Source: a virus. Taken from it: 63,207 bases of DNA. Positions 33,998 to 43,359 of this stretch are shown one piece after another (within the stretch, counting starts at the first letter, position 1; every line of letters begins with the position of its first letter). Below the pieces are notes generated by a model. That model saw only the letters and a list, made by a program, of their open reading frames with translations. It searched no databases and was not told the origin of the DNA. The stretch is from positions 1 to 63,207 of IMG/VR virus record IMGVR_UViG_3300042691_036187; one strand, 5' to 3'. Both the position numbers and the translations under genes were made by a program.

Positions 33998-36900
33998 ATG
34001 GCTGTCTTAGGAAGATTGCTCATCGGTTCACAGCAGCGGATAGATCTGCCTGACTTTCTATCTTTGCAATCTTACGTTGCCTCTGACTTTAAAGAACTGA
34101 TTAGAAGCTTCGTAGGAGATAGGCCCCTAATCCTCAAGGGCTTCGAGATCATTGATGCCCCACAGGCTATTGGTACTTCCAGTGTATCAATTAAGGTCTC
34201 AGATTCTGTTCTTTATAGCCCAACATCTTCTGCTGGTAGTTTCTTTTTTGGTCTTCCAGAGGGCGATGAGCTTTCTGCGCCTCTAGTGCCAGAACTTAGA
34301 ACAAACGCGACAAACTATGTCTATATCACGCTCAGCACTACTGGGACGACACAAGATACGCGTGCGTTCTGGGACGTTGATCTAAATGGCGGCCAAGGCG
34401 GTGAGTTTAATCAAGATATTAACACAGAAGGTGTCTTGATTGCTCAGGTTGGTGTTTCGACCTCCGGTTTTCCAGATGGAACCGTTCCAATTGCCGCAAT
34501 TGAATACGACAGTACCTCAATCACAAACATTACGGACTCTAGGAACATGATGTTTCGCTTGGGAAGCGGCGGCGTTTCGCCCAACCCAAATGCAACATTT
34601 CAATTCCCGCCGCTGCCAAGCTCTGAGTATGCGCGAAATGAACCCCCATCAACCATCCAAAACTCAGCTTCTCCTAGCCCATTCTTTGGCGGCGATAAAA
34701 ACATCCAGACGTTAAAGGACTGGATGGACGCCGTAATGACTAAGTTGCTGGAGCTCTCTGGTACCACCTACTGGTATGAGACAACTCAAGCACTTAACTT
34801 GGTTAACATCTTTGATGACGCTCTTGGATCTAGCTTAAAATCCAAAGGTCGTTGGACGCATAGCGAAACAACACCTGGCTTGGTGACGTGGTCTGAGGAC
34901 ATCGTCTACCGCAAGATGAACGACAATAGGGATATCATTGTTCGCAGTAATCCGACCACAGGCGTTCAGCTCGGCAACGAGCAGGTTATGTGGATTCAGA
35001 TGCTGCGCAATGAGTCCATTAATCCGCTTGATACGCCGGTTCAGTTTAGCAACGGTGTTACATACGTTAACGGCGCGCCTGGTGACTTCTCTAATTTAAG
35101 CCTAGGTGACTGGGTAAAGCGTCGCGGTGACAACGAAAATCTTTATGTTCGCGTCATTGGTTTTAAGACCGGTACATCTGGCGGCGGATCTGATGGCGGC
35201 GGATCTGATACTACTTCACCAAGTTTAGCAGCATCGATTCTCCTTGAGAACGCATACGCAGGATCTACTGCTTTAGATACAGCGGTATATACCAAGGGTG
35301 TATACGAAAATTCCGATATCAAGACTAGCAACAGAGATGACACCGATTCATATTCTGCTGGCGGGGATTTTTATTGGCTGGCAAATCGTTCAGATACAAT
35401 CATGGATGTCGGCTCGATTGCTGCAACGTATCTTACAGACGTCGATGTTTCTGACTCAGACGGCAAAAGAGCAAAACTAAACTTCTTTTCTGCACATGGC
35501 CTCGCGGACGGCGACAGGATCGTTTTGGCTAATGCTGGGGCGTATAACGGAACCTATCAAGTTGAAGTTGAAAGTACTACAGTTGTAAATATTGAAACTA
35601 CCGCTACCACAAATCCATCAAATATTACTGTTTCTTGGGCGATAGTGACGACGCAGGCTCGTGATATTGGAAGTCAGGGTTTTGAGATCGAATCTGCAAG
35701 CCACGGATTTACTTCTAACCAAACTGTTATTATTTCAGATACTGCAACGGCATACGATACCTACAATAGCGGTAAATATTTAATCAATGTTAGAAGCAAT
35801 TCTACGTTTCAAGTACCCTTTGATTCAAATGTTAACGTTGGCGCCGTTGGTGCAGCAACTGGTGCAAAGGTAATTCTTAAGACAGAATTAGGCGCCATTG
35901 AGGTTATTCAAGGCGAATCGATCGATATTAATAAACCAGATGCCGTCAATATCATGCAGTTTGTCGGCATGGAATCTCTCTCACAAAATACGCCAAATTA
36001 CTTCTTACCGCAGAACTACAATGCATTAGCTGGTTTTGCAAACTACAACGCCGATGCCACCGATAATCTAACACAACGTGCGGCAAAACTTACGGCCATG
36101 ATGGCCGATAGAGTTCAAGACCGCGACACACAGATTGCTGGACGCGTAACCGTACGAAACGAAACGTCCGGTTCTACACAGCTTATTACTTTTACTGGCA
36201 ATCTCCAATTAATTATCCCTGGCACAGGCCGCCATGATATTGCGCCACCCGGTGGCAGTTTCTATCTTGGTGCATATAAGGCACTAGCGGTAACGTTTAA
36301 TAGAAACGTATCGTATGAATCAATAACCGCACAAGTCGAATCTTTTGACGAATCTTTTCAGTTAAGCGAAAACAAGATTATATTGTTGTATCGTTTTGCT
36401 GAAGCAGACGTGTATACCTGGGACGGTTCGGCGATATCGAACTCTAGCTCATGGACCAGCAACGACTACGATACGGGTCAAAATAAAAATATCGTAATCC
36501 ACGACGAAGCTGGTGTAAAGTACACTAGCTCTGGGTATCTTTACTATGGTAGCGCTGGGTATGTTCGAATCGTTATTCCCGGCACCAACGCAAGCAACAA
36601 TGTCGACACAGGCGCAATTAATGCGCTGTATCCCACGGGTTTTGCGGTAGATAATGATTACTCTGTATGGGTGCGAGTTAATAGAACGGCAAATAAAACT
36701 TTTAATATAGTTGCAACAAGCGCATCCTATCAAGATAGCAATGTTGCCGGCGCATTATATGTAACTTCTAATGTAGATGTGCCCACTGATCAAGATACAA
36801 TTGTTCTGTATACTGCTAAAAGCAATACGCTACTTAAACTTCACCATGATACACTTTATCAAATTGGCAACATCTACGAAGAAGATAAAATCGGCGTACC

Positions 36901-38368
36901 TGGATCTCCTAGCAATACCAATCAATTTTTAGCACCGATTTCGTCTGGTGCTGTTATATATCTTCCATACGACAGCAGAAATTACAATGCACCGCGCAGT
37001 TACATCGTTGGCTCAGGTCAACTTGAAGTTTTTTTAAATGGCCAAAAATTAAGAAAAGGCGAAGATTACAACGAATACGGAACCTTAAACACATCTTCAA
37101 CTCAAATACAAACACTTCAAACTCTAGTGGTTGGCGATGTGTTGAGTTTTAGAATTGGAAGTATTGGTGGCGTATACACTGCGCCATCGGATCCGTCTAC
37201 TATAACATTACAACAAGCATACGATCACGATCCGCAAATACTATTAGGTAGTCAGGCACCCGTTAAAATTAAAGCTTCTGGTCAGGACTACAAACCCTTA
37301 ACATCGCCTAATAACGTTGCACTTTCAATTGCCGGCGATTTAGCTGTATCGGGCGTAATTGATCCTACCGGCATCGTTTTCACCCCTCAGGCAGCTAGTC
37401 CACTGGGTATTGGAGAAAGCGGAATTTGGATCGATACAAGTGGAAATTTAAATCAAGTTAGAGCGGGCGGCTCGCCTGCCAGTGTAGATATCACAACGTC
37501 AATCATTAATGCTACAAGCGCCTTAGCGAATCCTTCAACATTTTTAACAGCCGGTAGCGGTATTGATATTAACACCGCAACTATATCGGCAAAATTAGAT
37601 ACAGCGGGTGCAATTACCTCTACTGTTAATGGTTTAAAAGTAGCAGTTGACAACTCTACAATTCAAATTCAAAGTAATCAGCTTGCTGTTGTTGGAGTTC
37701 CAAGAACTACTTCTACATTTACAAATAACACCGGTTTGCCAATTCCAGCGGGGGCTGTAGTAGCCGCAGACTTAGTATTTGGAACAATAAAATTAGCATC
37801 TGCAAGTAATTTAAGTAATGCTATTAAAACAATCGGTGTTACTCTAACTACAATTCCAAATGGCGGCTCTGGTCTTGTTTGTACAGGTGGTGCTGCTACT
37901 GTAGCAACTACTGGTTTTCCATCTGGAGTCGTAATATATTTAAGTAGCACCACTCCAGGCCAGGCAACAGACGCAAAGCCAACTACTTATGGGGCACCAA
38001 TATTTGCTATTGGAACCAGCATTGAATCTGATTTAGTTATCATTCAACCTAAATTAATTTCAATAGTTGCAAACACTTATCGTGAAACTTACACACAAGT
38101 AGGAACATTGCTAAGCGGCAATTCGATAACGCTCCCCGTCGATTCCAGAGATTCTGGTGCCATTAGGTATTATGTAGTTGGACAGGGCATGTTAAATGTA
38201 TATTTAAACGGCCAATTACTTGAAATTAATAGTGATTATTTAGAAAATGGCAGCACAGGGACAGATTCAAATACTATTACTATAAATCAAGATTTAGTAG
38301 ATGGAGATCGTCTGCAGTTTGTAATAAGTTTTAATCAAGCTTTAGCAAGAGCTCTGTCATCTATATAG
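33998..38368 (+). CDS. large tail fibre / baseplate-attached protein (1456 residues)
   Basis: The N-terminal 170 residues (SQQRIDLPDFLSLQSYV, LILKGFEII) look like a fibre attachment domain. The body is Ser/Thr/Gly/Asn-rich beta sheet with 'HG(L/F)..GD.V' elements near 497 and 565. Two copies of one domain occur near residues 965-1058 and 1367-1448: LP.DSR, VG.G.L.V.LNGQ, DY.E.GT, GD.L.F.I. A GGGSDGGGSD linker lies near 395. The C-terminal part includes a GSGIDINTATISAKLDTAG-type collar. Likely the shaft of a long fibre. Receptor specificity probably resides in downstream genes. Confidence 0.7.
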   Translation: MAVLGRLLIGSQQRIDLPDFLSLQSYVASDFKELIRSFVGDRPLILKGFEIIDAPQAIGTSSVSIKVSDSVLYSPTSSAGSFFFGLPEGDELSAPLVPELRTNATNYVYITLSTTGTTQDTRAFWDVDLNGGQGGEFNQDINTEGVLIAQVGVSTSGFPDGTVPIAAIEYDSTSITNITDSRNMMFRLGSGGVSPNPNATFQFPPLPSSEYARNEPPSTIQNSASPSPFFGGDKNIQTLKDWMDAVMTKLLELSGTTYWYETTQALNLVNIFDDALGSSLKSKGRWTHSETTPGLVTWSEDIVYRKMNDNRDIIVRSNPTTGVQLGNEQVMWIQMLRNESINPLDTPVQFSNGVTYVNGAPGDFSNLSLGDWVKRRGDNENLYVRVIGFKTGTSGGGSDGGGSDTTSPSLAASILLENAYAGSTALDTAVYTKGVYENSDIKTSNRDDTDSYSAGGDFYWLANRSDTIMDVGSIAATYLTDVDVSDSDGKRAKLNFFSAHGLADGDRIVLANAGAYNGTYQVEVESTTVVNIETTATTNPSNITVSWAIVTTQARDIGSQGFEIESASHGFTSNQTVIISDTATAYDTYNSGKYLINVRSNSTFQVPFDSNVNVGAVGAATGAKVILKTELGAIEVIQGESIDINKPDAVNIMQFVGMESLSQNTPNYFLPQNYNALAGFANYNADATDNLTQRAAKLTAMMADRVQDRDTQIAGRVTVRNETSGSTQLITFTGNLQLIIPGTGRHDIAPPGGSFYLGAYKALAVTFNRNVSYESITAQVESFDESFQLSENKIILLYRFAEADVYTWDGSAISNSSSWTSNDYDTGQNKNIVIHDEAGVKYTSSGYLYYGSAGYVRIVIPGTNASNNVDTGAINALYPTGFAVDNDYSVWVRVNRTANKTFNIVATSASYQDSNVAGALYVTSNVDVPTDQDTIVLYTAKSNTLLKLHHDTLYQIGNIYEEDKIGVPGSPSNTNQFLAPISSGAVIYLPYDSRNYNAPRSYIVGSGQLEVFLNGQKLRKGEDYNEYGTLNTSSTQIQTLQTLVVGDVLSFRIGSIGGVYTAPSDPSTITLQQAYDHDPQILLGSQAPVKIKASGQDYKPLTSPNNVALSIAGDLAVSGVIDPTGIVFTPQAASPLGIGESGIWIDTSGNLNQVRAGGSPASVDITTSIINATSALANPSTFLTAGSGIDINTATISAKLDTAGAITSTVNGLKVAVDNSTIQIQSNQLAVVGVPRTTSTFTNNTGLPIPAGAVVAADLVFGTIKLASASNLSNAIKTIGVTLTTIPNGGSGLVCTGGAATVATTGFPSGVVIYLSSTTPGQATDAKPTTYGAPIFAIGTSIESDLVIIQPKLISIVANTYRETYTQVGTLLSGNSITLPVDSRDSGAIRYYVVGQGMLNVYLNGQLLEINSDYLENGSTGTDSNTITINQDLVDGDRLQFVISFNQALARALSSI

Positions 38369-38391
38369 TGACAATCTAACTATTAATATAG

Positions 38392-38484
38392 TATAATTTT
38401 AGTGAAAGCCAGTCCTCGGGGAGCAAACGAGATGTGGCTGTCACTTCGTTTATCTATGCTCCCTATAGATATATCTTCAGGGAG
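38392..38484 (+). promoter_or_regulatory. TATAAT box, long hairpin and ribosome-site hairpin before the second fibre gene
   Basis: TATAAT at 38392-38397. AGTGAAAGCCA (38401-38411) pairs with TGGCTGTCACT (38435-38445) with a single mismatch; CTCG and CGAG pair inside. A second hairpin, CTCCCT (38459-38464) with AGGGAG (38479-38484), includes the AGGGAG ribosome site of ATG 38494. Translation could depend on opening this stem. Confidence 0.6.
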
Positions 38485-38493
38485 AAGCAATAA

Positions 38494-40308
38494 ATGCCCA
38501 CTAATTTAGACAATCGTCAGTCGCGTCAAAGATCTGTTTTAGATCAATTAAGCAACAGCACAGATTTAAAATTAGATACGATTTTGAATCTTGTCAATGA
38601 CGAACTGACAATGCCTCTTCGACTAAGAGCAGATAGCAGTCCCAGTCTAAGACTTAATATTGGCGCAATACAAATACAAACAATTGATGGCGCTACTGGA
38701 ACTGGACGCAAGCGAACTATTCAGCCGATTAATAATTTATTGCCGTCGTTCACGCCAGGATTCATTACGTTTCCATCTGCAAGCGGTGGCAGTATTACAG
38801 CAAGTGGTTTTTCGCTTCAAAGCGCCTATACATTAACAGTAAGTGCTGGAAACTACATAAAGGTTGTTGTTGCCCTAAATGGGCAGGGACAAGTTGTACT
38901 TACGTTTGGCACCCAAGGCGCATCTGAATCTGCTGCAACACTTCCACCTGCACTTAGTGGTACATTAGCACTTGGATATGTGGTTTTGAACAATGTAGGT
39001 GGCACTGTTCAAAACGTTTCGGATTCTAATATTTATCAATTTATGGGTGGCGGCGGTGGCGGTGGAAGTGGTGCTTCTTCTAAGCAAGTCACTCAAAACT
39101 CTCATGGATTTACTGTTGGACAAGCTGTTTATTTAAATGGATCTACTTATGCATTAGCAAGAGCAGATTTAGCAAGCACTGCTGAAGCAATCGGCGTAGT
39201 AAGTAATGTAATTACTTCAAATATATTTGAAGTCACAGAATTAGGTTATATTTCTGGCTTGAGTTCGTTGACGCCGGGTGAGGTTTATTTTTTATCAGAC
39301 TCAGTGGCGGGTGGAATTACAGTCAATGAGCCCACTAATGTGGGTAGTGTTTCTAAGCCGATGCTTATTGCAGATTCTGCAACCAGCGGTTATGTTCTTA
39401 ATTATCGCGGTGTTGTGGTTGGCGGAGCAAACGCTAGAACTCAAATAAGCCTACCAAATAATGCAACGACAAACGTTCAATTAGTGGCGCCCGCATATGA
39501 TGCCGGTGAACTTACTGGTTGGGTGTACATCGACGGAACAACCGACACACGATTCTATGTTAGAATTCTTTTTTCAAAAAACGGTGCAGGAACAGATTAC
39601 AACGTATCGTATCAGACTTCCGGCGATACGCCGCCAGCTGGTTTTTTAGTAAGCTATGCAGGCAACTACGTAAGAATCACGCTTCCAAATATTGTCGGTT
39701 ATGTGTCTGCTTATTTTAATTACGCACTAAACGCACCAGCCGTAGGAACAAGTTTCCCACTTAGCGTAGATGGCGCAAACGTTACAGCTGCTTCTGCAAT
39801 TGCGCAGGGTACTGTAACTACAGGTTCACAGATTTTTGCAGGGAAAAAGACTTTTGATGGCGGCGCACTGATTAAAGGCGATGTCAGCGGCATTAATATT
39901 GCAACCGGATATGTTGGTGAAGTTAAAAGTAATGCAAACACGACTGGAGTGTCGCTGCCCAATGCAACGTATGTTGAAGTAGCTAATACGGGCTCATTAT
40001 CTGCAGGAATTTGGCTTCTAACCGGAACAGCTACCGCTATCGGCCAGGGTGGTATTTACGGACTTGGAACTAACAAAGTAAATATTGCAGTAGTAGCAAC
40101 AAGTGCGTCTGGCGGAACTTTAGGTAGCACTATGGTTGCGTCACAGACATTCACGAATAGTTTTGGAGCCACACCTGGTACTGTGAGCTATGTAGTAAAT
40201 ATAACATCAGCTCAAACCTACTATCTCAACGTGAGATGTGAAGCAAATGCCGGAACCGGTACTAATCCATTGGGGATGGGAAATATTTCCGCTATCCGTA
40301 TCGCTTAA
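38494..40308 (+). CDS. tail fibre protein, 604 residues
   Basis: A helical N-terminus (NRQSRQRSVLDQLSNST) is followed by beta-rich, Ser/Thr/Gly/Val-rich sequence. There is a GGGGGGGSGASS linker near residue 187 and an 'SHGFTVGQAVYL' module near 199 related to those in the two preceding proteins. A QIFAGKKTFDGGALIKGDVSG segment near 444 resembles fibre shaft/trimer motifs. The C-terminus is a jelly-roll-like domain. Its mRNA leader hides the ribosome site. Probable distal fibre subunit. Confidence 0.7.
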   Translation: MPTNLDNRQSRQRSVLDQLSNSTDLKLDTILNLVNDELTMPLRLRADSSPSLRLNIGAIQIQTIDGATGTGRKRTIQPINNLLPSFTPGFITFPSASGGSITASGFSLQSAYTLTVSAGNYIKVVVALNGQGQVVLTFGTQGASESAATLPPALSGTLALGYVVLNNVGGTVQNVSDSNIYQFMGGGGGGGSGASSKQVTQNSHGFTVGQAVYLNGSTYALARADLASTAEAIGVVSNVITSNIFEVTELGYISGLSSLTPGEVYFLSDSVAGGITVNEPTNVGSVSKPMLIADSATSGYVLNYRGVVVGGANARTQISLPNNATTNVQLVAPAYDAGELTGWVYIDGTTDTRFYVRILFSKNGAGTDYNVSYQTSGDTPPAGFLVSYAGNYVRITLPNIVGYVSAYFNYALNAPAVGTSFPLSVDGANVTAASAIAQGTVTTGSQIFAGKKTFDGGALIKGDVSGINIATGYVGEVKSNANTTGVSLPNATYVEVANTGSLSAGIWLLTGTATAIGQGGIYGLGTNKVNIAVVATSASGGTLGSTMVASQTFTNSFGATPGTVSYVVNITSAQTYYLNVRCEANAGTGTNPLGMGNISAIRIA

Positions 40309-40329
40309 CAATAATTAACGGAGAACAAT

Positions 40330-41427
40330 ATGCCAGCTACACCTTTACTTGGAAGCTATGGAGACAATTCAGGTTCTGGTCTGAATTTTAGGAACAAGAT
40401 TATCAACGGAGGTATGAGCCTCTTTCAAAGACAGACTGCCGCTACAGTAACTACAAGTTATTCAGTAGACAGATGGCTATTTATAAAAATTAACGACGCC
40501 ACAGAATCAGTTAGTCAAAACACTGATGCTCCGAGTGGTTTTTCACATAGTCTAAGACAAACTATTAGCATCGGCGATACCTCAATTGGATCCGGTCAAT
40601 ATTCTGGCTTAGTTCAGCCTATTGAAGGCTATAATATCGTAGATTTGGCTTTCGGAACGTCCGCTGCTAAAAGTGTTACTTTATCATTTTGGGTGCGCTC
40701 GTCTGTTCCAGGAGTCTACACTGGCAATATTGGCAACTCTGATGGTACTAGACTTTGCCCATTTAACTATACAATTAACAACGCAAATACCTGGGAATAC
40801 AAGACTACGACTCTACCCGGATGCACCGATGGTGTCTGGAATATTACCAATGGCGTAGGATTGTATTTGCGCTTTTATTCTGCTCTTGGATCATCATTAT
40901 TAGGCGGTACAGCGGGAGTTTGGAATAGCAGCGCATTTTTTGGTAGCGGCTCGCCGGTTAATGGAATTGCTAGCAACGGCAACATATTCGCAATTACCGG
41001 AGTGCAATTAGAATCCGGTACGTCTCCATCTCCCTTTGAGGTTGTTTCTTATTCCAATTTAATTGCGCAATGTCAAAGATATTATGAAAAAAGCTACAAC
41101 ATCGACGTAGCACCCTTGACCAACACGCCTGTGGGTGTGTTATATCAGTTGGGTGCTTCTGATTCTGTTAACAACATTGGTTTAAATATATGCTTTAAAG
41201 TACCCAAAAGAATTACTCCAACTGGGGTTAATTTTGCTGCTTACACGCAGGCCGGAGGGGACGGATGGCAGTACGGTAGATCTGGAGCCAGCGGCACAAT
41301 CACTAATGCTTTGCTTAACTTGGTCTATTTAGGCGCTAGTGGTGGTTTAGTTTATGGAAGTGTTGGCGCTGCTTGGGTTCCTGCTTGGGTTTCAGGCCAC
41401 TGGGTGGTGTCTACTGAATTAACTTAA
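40330..41427 (+). CDS. fibre-tip / receptor-binding protein with carbohydrate-binding-like fold
   Basis: 365 residues, 21 bases after the previous fibre gene, with GGAG upstream. Residues 16-50 show LNFRNKIINGGMSLFQRQ then YSVDRW. The middle contains VTLSFWVRSSVPG, followed by ITGVQLESGTSPSPFE and QCQRYYEKSYN near 235-260. This pattern is typical of tail proteins from environmental phages built on a carbohydrate-binding module. Probably binds the host surface. Confidence 0.75.
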   Translation: MPATPLLGSYGDNSGSGLNFRNKIINGGMSLFQRQTAATVTTSYSVDRWLFIKINDATESVSQNTDAPSGFSHSLRQTISIGDTSIGSGQYSGLVQPIEGYNIVDLAFGTSAAKSVTLSFWVRSSVPGVYTGNIGNSDGTRLCPFNYTINNANTWEYKTTTLPGCTDGVWNITNGVGLYLRFYSALGSSLLGGTAGVWNSSAFFGSGSPVNGIASNGNIFAITGVQLESGTSPSPFEVVSYSNLIAQCQRYYEKSYNIDVAPLTNTPVGVLYQLGASDSVNNIGLNICFKVPKRITPTGVNFAAYTQAGGDGWQYGRSGASGTITNALLNLVYLGASGGLVYGSVGAAWVPAWVSGHWVVSTELT

Positions 41428-41433
41428 TTAAAA

Positions 41434-41439
41434 TATAAT
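41434..41439 (+). promoter_or_regulatory. TATAAT box before the broken fibre-tip gene
   Basis: TATAAT in the 70-base gap between the receptor-binding gene and ATG 41498. No clear -35 box. Confidence 0.4.
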
Positions 41440-41497
41440 AAATTAGCCGTAAGGCAGCTGAAAAAGTTAGTTTTAGTAAGCGATTAAAGGTTTTAAA

Positions 41498-41900
41498 ATG
41501 TCTAATTCATCATTTTCAGTATCTCAAAACTTTTCTCAAATAATGTTGGCTAACAAAAGTCAAACATTCACAGGAACTAAACCTTTGATGAAGTTCTAAT
41601 CAACAACGCAATGCCGGCATTAACTGGAACCCAAGATGTAAACCAGTGGCTTAAGTTACTAAAGCAGTTACATATCAAGAACACAAACACCTACACCAGA
41701 GCAGTACAGTATGCACACGGTGTGACGGCGGTTGATTATGCCTATGCCGGCGGTGTCTTCTCGCCCACCCAGAACAGGATTTATTTGTTCCATATGTTCA
41801 GGCCAATCAAACTAACTGGCATTATTTGCAGTCTGCTGGCGATAATTCTGGTATTAATTCACATATGTTTGGATCAACTATCTTAAGTTCTACACTTTAA
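41498..41900 (+). pseudogene. fibre-tip gene broken by two single-base frameshifts
   Basis: ATG 41498 (AAAGG upstream) opens a 33-residue frame, stopped at 41599. One base inserted near 41578-41583 (ACTAAACC) would join it to the frame giving TFDEVLINNAMPALTG and on to GGVFSPTQNRIY. A second single-base insertion near 41782-41789 (TATTTGTT) would switch to the frame VPYVQANQTNWHYLQSAGDN ending at TAA 41898-41900. The composite of about 134 residues reads as one fibre protein. Its start resembles the QIFAGKKTF motif of the upstream fibre. Either a decayed or phase-variable gene, or two sequencing errors at short homopolymers. Confidence 0.75.
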
Positions 41901-41902
41901 AC

Positions 41903-42277
41903 TTATTCAAAAAGGATCGATGTTAGATCGATTAATTCTTTGTCATTAAGTTGATTTCTTATGCGATAATCAGTTCCCCAACTTATTTTTACACCCTCTA
42001 GACGCATATTTTCAACATCATCGCCAAACCAAACTAATTCAATTTCTGCATCCGGATCAATCCTTCTTATTGAAGCAAGAAGTCTTTGCGCCTCTGATTC
42101 AATCAGCCAATATTTTTCTACTACAGAATTAGCGGCACGCAACTGTTCATCAAACTCTTCTAAAAACTTAAAAACGATCTCACGAGCATTTAGACCGATC
42201 TTTTCTTCTTTCATCTTTTTAGCCCGCGAGACTCTTCTGCGAATCATCGCCTGAACTAGTTCGCGCTGTGAACTCAC
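41903..42277 (-). CDS. hypothetical protein, 124 residues
   Basis: Last gene of the minus-strand operon and convergent with the broken fibre gene. The product has a basic helical N-terminus (AMIRRRVSRAKKMKEEK), a long amphipathic helix and a beta-rich acidic C-terminus (AEIELVWFGDDVENMRLEGVKI). No family recognised. Ten bases follow the upstream gene, with AGGAG before the ATG. Confidence 0.65.
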   Translation of the reverse strand: MSSQRELVQAMIRRRVSRAKKMKEEKIGLNAREIVFKFLEEFDEQLRAANSVVEKYWLIESEAQRLLASIRRIDPDAEIELVWFGDDVENMRLEGVKISWGTDYRIRNQLNDKELIDLTSILFE

Positions 42278-42286
42278 ACTAATCTC

Positions 42287-42532
42287 CTAGTCAATAAGTT
42301 CTTTTTCTTCTTTTGTCAGATCGGAGGGTTTTACCTCATAGGCGTATCCTAAACGACGAACCAAGGCATCTGCAATAGCAACGCAATTTACCGCTATAGA
42401 CTCAGGATCAGAGTTTCCTGACGCGATCAGTCCCGATAGAGCTTCGCCGGCAAATTTAATGCGCATTTGTTCTCGAGTTTGAGATCTTTTACGCTTGCCA
42501 TCTTCTTGTGCCTTTAAGTAACTGCTGCTCAT
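42287..42532 (-). CDS. hypothetical protein, 81 residues
   Basis: A small helical protein with a basic N-terminus (KAQEDGKRKRSQTREQMRI) and a helix pattern AVNCVAIADALVRRLG. GGGGAAAG precedes the ATG, just beyond the stop of the 50-residue gene. Function unknown. Co-transcribed with the replication operon. Confidence 0.65.
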   Translation of the reverse strand: MSSSYLKAQEDGKRKRSQTREQMRIKFAGEALSGLIASGNSDPESIAVNCVAIADALVRRLGYAYEVKPSDLTKEEKELID

Positions 42533-42541
42533 ATCTTTCCC

Positions 42542-42694
42542 CTATCTAACCCTACTCATTGGTGGATCGTTAAAGCTTTGCCACAAACTCGGTGAACCTA
42601 TTATTCGAAGCCTATATGTTACTTTCTTAAACCGACGACACGAAAGATATTTTTGTGCTTCTTGATTTATGTCGTATGGTTCATTGTGCTGCAT
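42542..42694 (-). CDS. small basic protein, 50 residues
   Basis: ATG 42694 has AAGG upstream and overlaps the end of the preceding 44-residue gene by 14 bases; stop TAG at 42542-42544 is followed by the next gene's ribosome site. The product (MQHNEPYDINQEAQKYLSC...) is basic and Arg/Lys-rich in its second half. Without it there would be a 148-base gap in an otherwise gap-free operon, which favours it being real. Confidence 0.5.
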   Translation of the reverse strand: MQHNEPYDINQEAQKYLSCRRFKKVTYRLRIIGSPSLWQSFNDPPMSRVR

Positions 42695-42815
42695 TGTAAC
42701 GCCTTGAAATCTTAAACTTATTCAATACGTTACGTAGTATAATAATCCATATTAGGCGCTCAACTTCAACAGTAAGACTGTCTAACTCATCATTGATGTG
42801 CGTGTCAAGAACCAT
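42681..42815 (-). CDS. small protein with one hydrophobic segment, 44 residues
   Basis: The start at 42815 uses the TGATG overlap with the stop of the membrane protein upstream, a coupled arrangement; the longer frame to 42866 is not needed. The first half is acidic (THINDELDSLTVEVE), then a hydrophobic RLIWIIILRNVL segment and a basic tail. May be an accessory of the adjacent membrane protein. Confidence 0.5.
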   Translation of the reverse strand: MVLDTHINDELDSLTVEVERLIWIIILRNVLNKFKISRRYNAAQ

Positions 42816-43147
42816 CAATGAGTTCCAAGCTTCATCAACGTAAGACCAACTAGAACTAAAGTACACCCAATACCAGATACAAAATTAAACCGCACTCCAA
42901 AGAATATTATTGGAACCAATATGAACGAAATAGTTATCATTGAATCCCAAAGCATACCGTAGTAAACCAGCGCAGCTGGTTGATGTATCGATCTTGCCAT
43001 CATGATCCATAGAAAGTTACCAGCAATCGCCATCGTAATACCAAGTGGTATTAAATATGAAGACGCCTTCATACTAGGCGCAAAAGTTAGCCACGCATAA
43101 CTCGTATATATAACGGTACCGATAGCCAACATCAACATCGGATTCAT
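42815..43147 (-). CDS. integral membrane protein, 110 residues, about four spans
   Basis: Four hydrophobic segments (about residues 3-20, 31-52, 60-83, 87-106) with few charges, ending LGTH. The size and topology resemble small multidrug-type or EamA-like half transporters; a holin is possible, although the endolysin is 39 kb away in this window. Overlaps the upstream lipoprotein gene by four bases. Function unknown. Confidence 0.65.
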   Translation of the reverse strand: MNPMLMLAIGTVIYTSYAWLTFAPSMKASSYLIPLGITMAIAGNFLWIMMARSIHQPAALVYYGMLWDSMITISFILVPIIFFGVRFNFVSGIGCTLVLVGLTLMKLGTH

Positions 43148-43356
43148 CGTGCACTCTTTAGACAGGTCATTGAGTTACTGTCACTGTCGCGATAAACGTA
43201 ACAAACAACATTCTTTTCTTTATCTTCAAAACGCTGGATACCGTAATCTGCAACTTGCTTAGTCAACATCGTGTACTCGCGTGTAGCGCATCCGCCGATC
43301 GTGCCCAAGAACACCGCAATTGCTGCCAATGTCAAGATTAATGCTAAAATCTTCAC
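43144..43356 (-). CDS. small lipoprotein, 70 residues
   Basis: MKILALILTLAAIAVFLG is a signal peptide leading to TIGGC, a lipobox with Cys at residue 23. The mature part of 48 residues has two more Cys (VVCYV, MTCLK) likely to form a disulphide, and the motif YGIQRFEDKEK. An outer-membrane or periplasmic lipoprotein of unknown role; o-spanin or superinfection exclusion are possibilities that the sequence does not decide. Confidence 0.7.
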   Translation of the reverse strand: MKILALILTLAAIAVFLGTIGGCATREYTMLTKQVADYGIQRFEDKEKNVVCYVYRDSDSNSMTCLKSAR

Positions 43357-43359
43357 TGT

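Noticed and set aside
42816-42866. Longer version of the 44-residue gene
   Set aside because: The extra 17 residues are the out-of-frame shadow of the membrane protein gene; the TGATG coupled start at 42815 is better.
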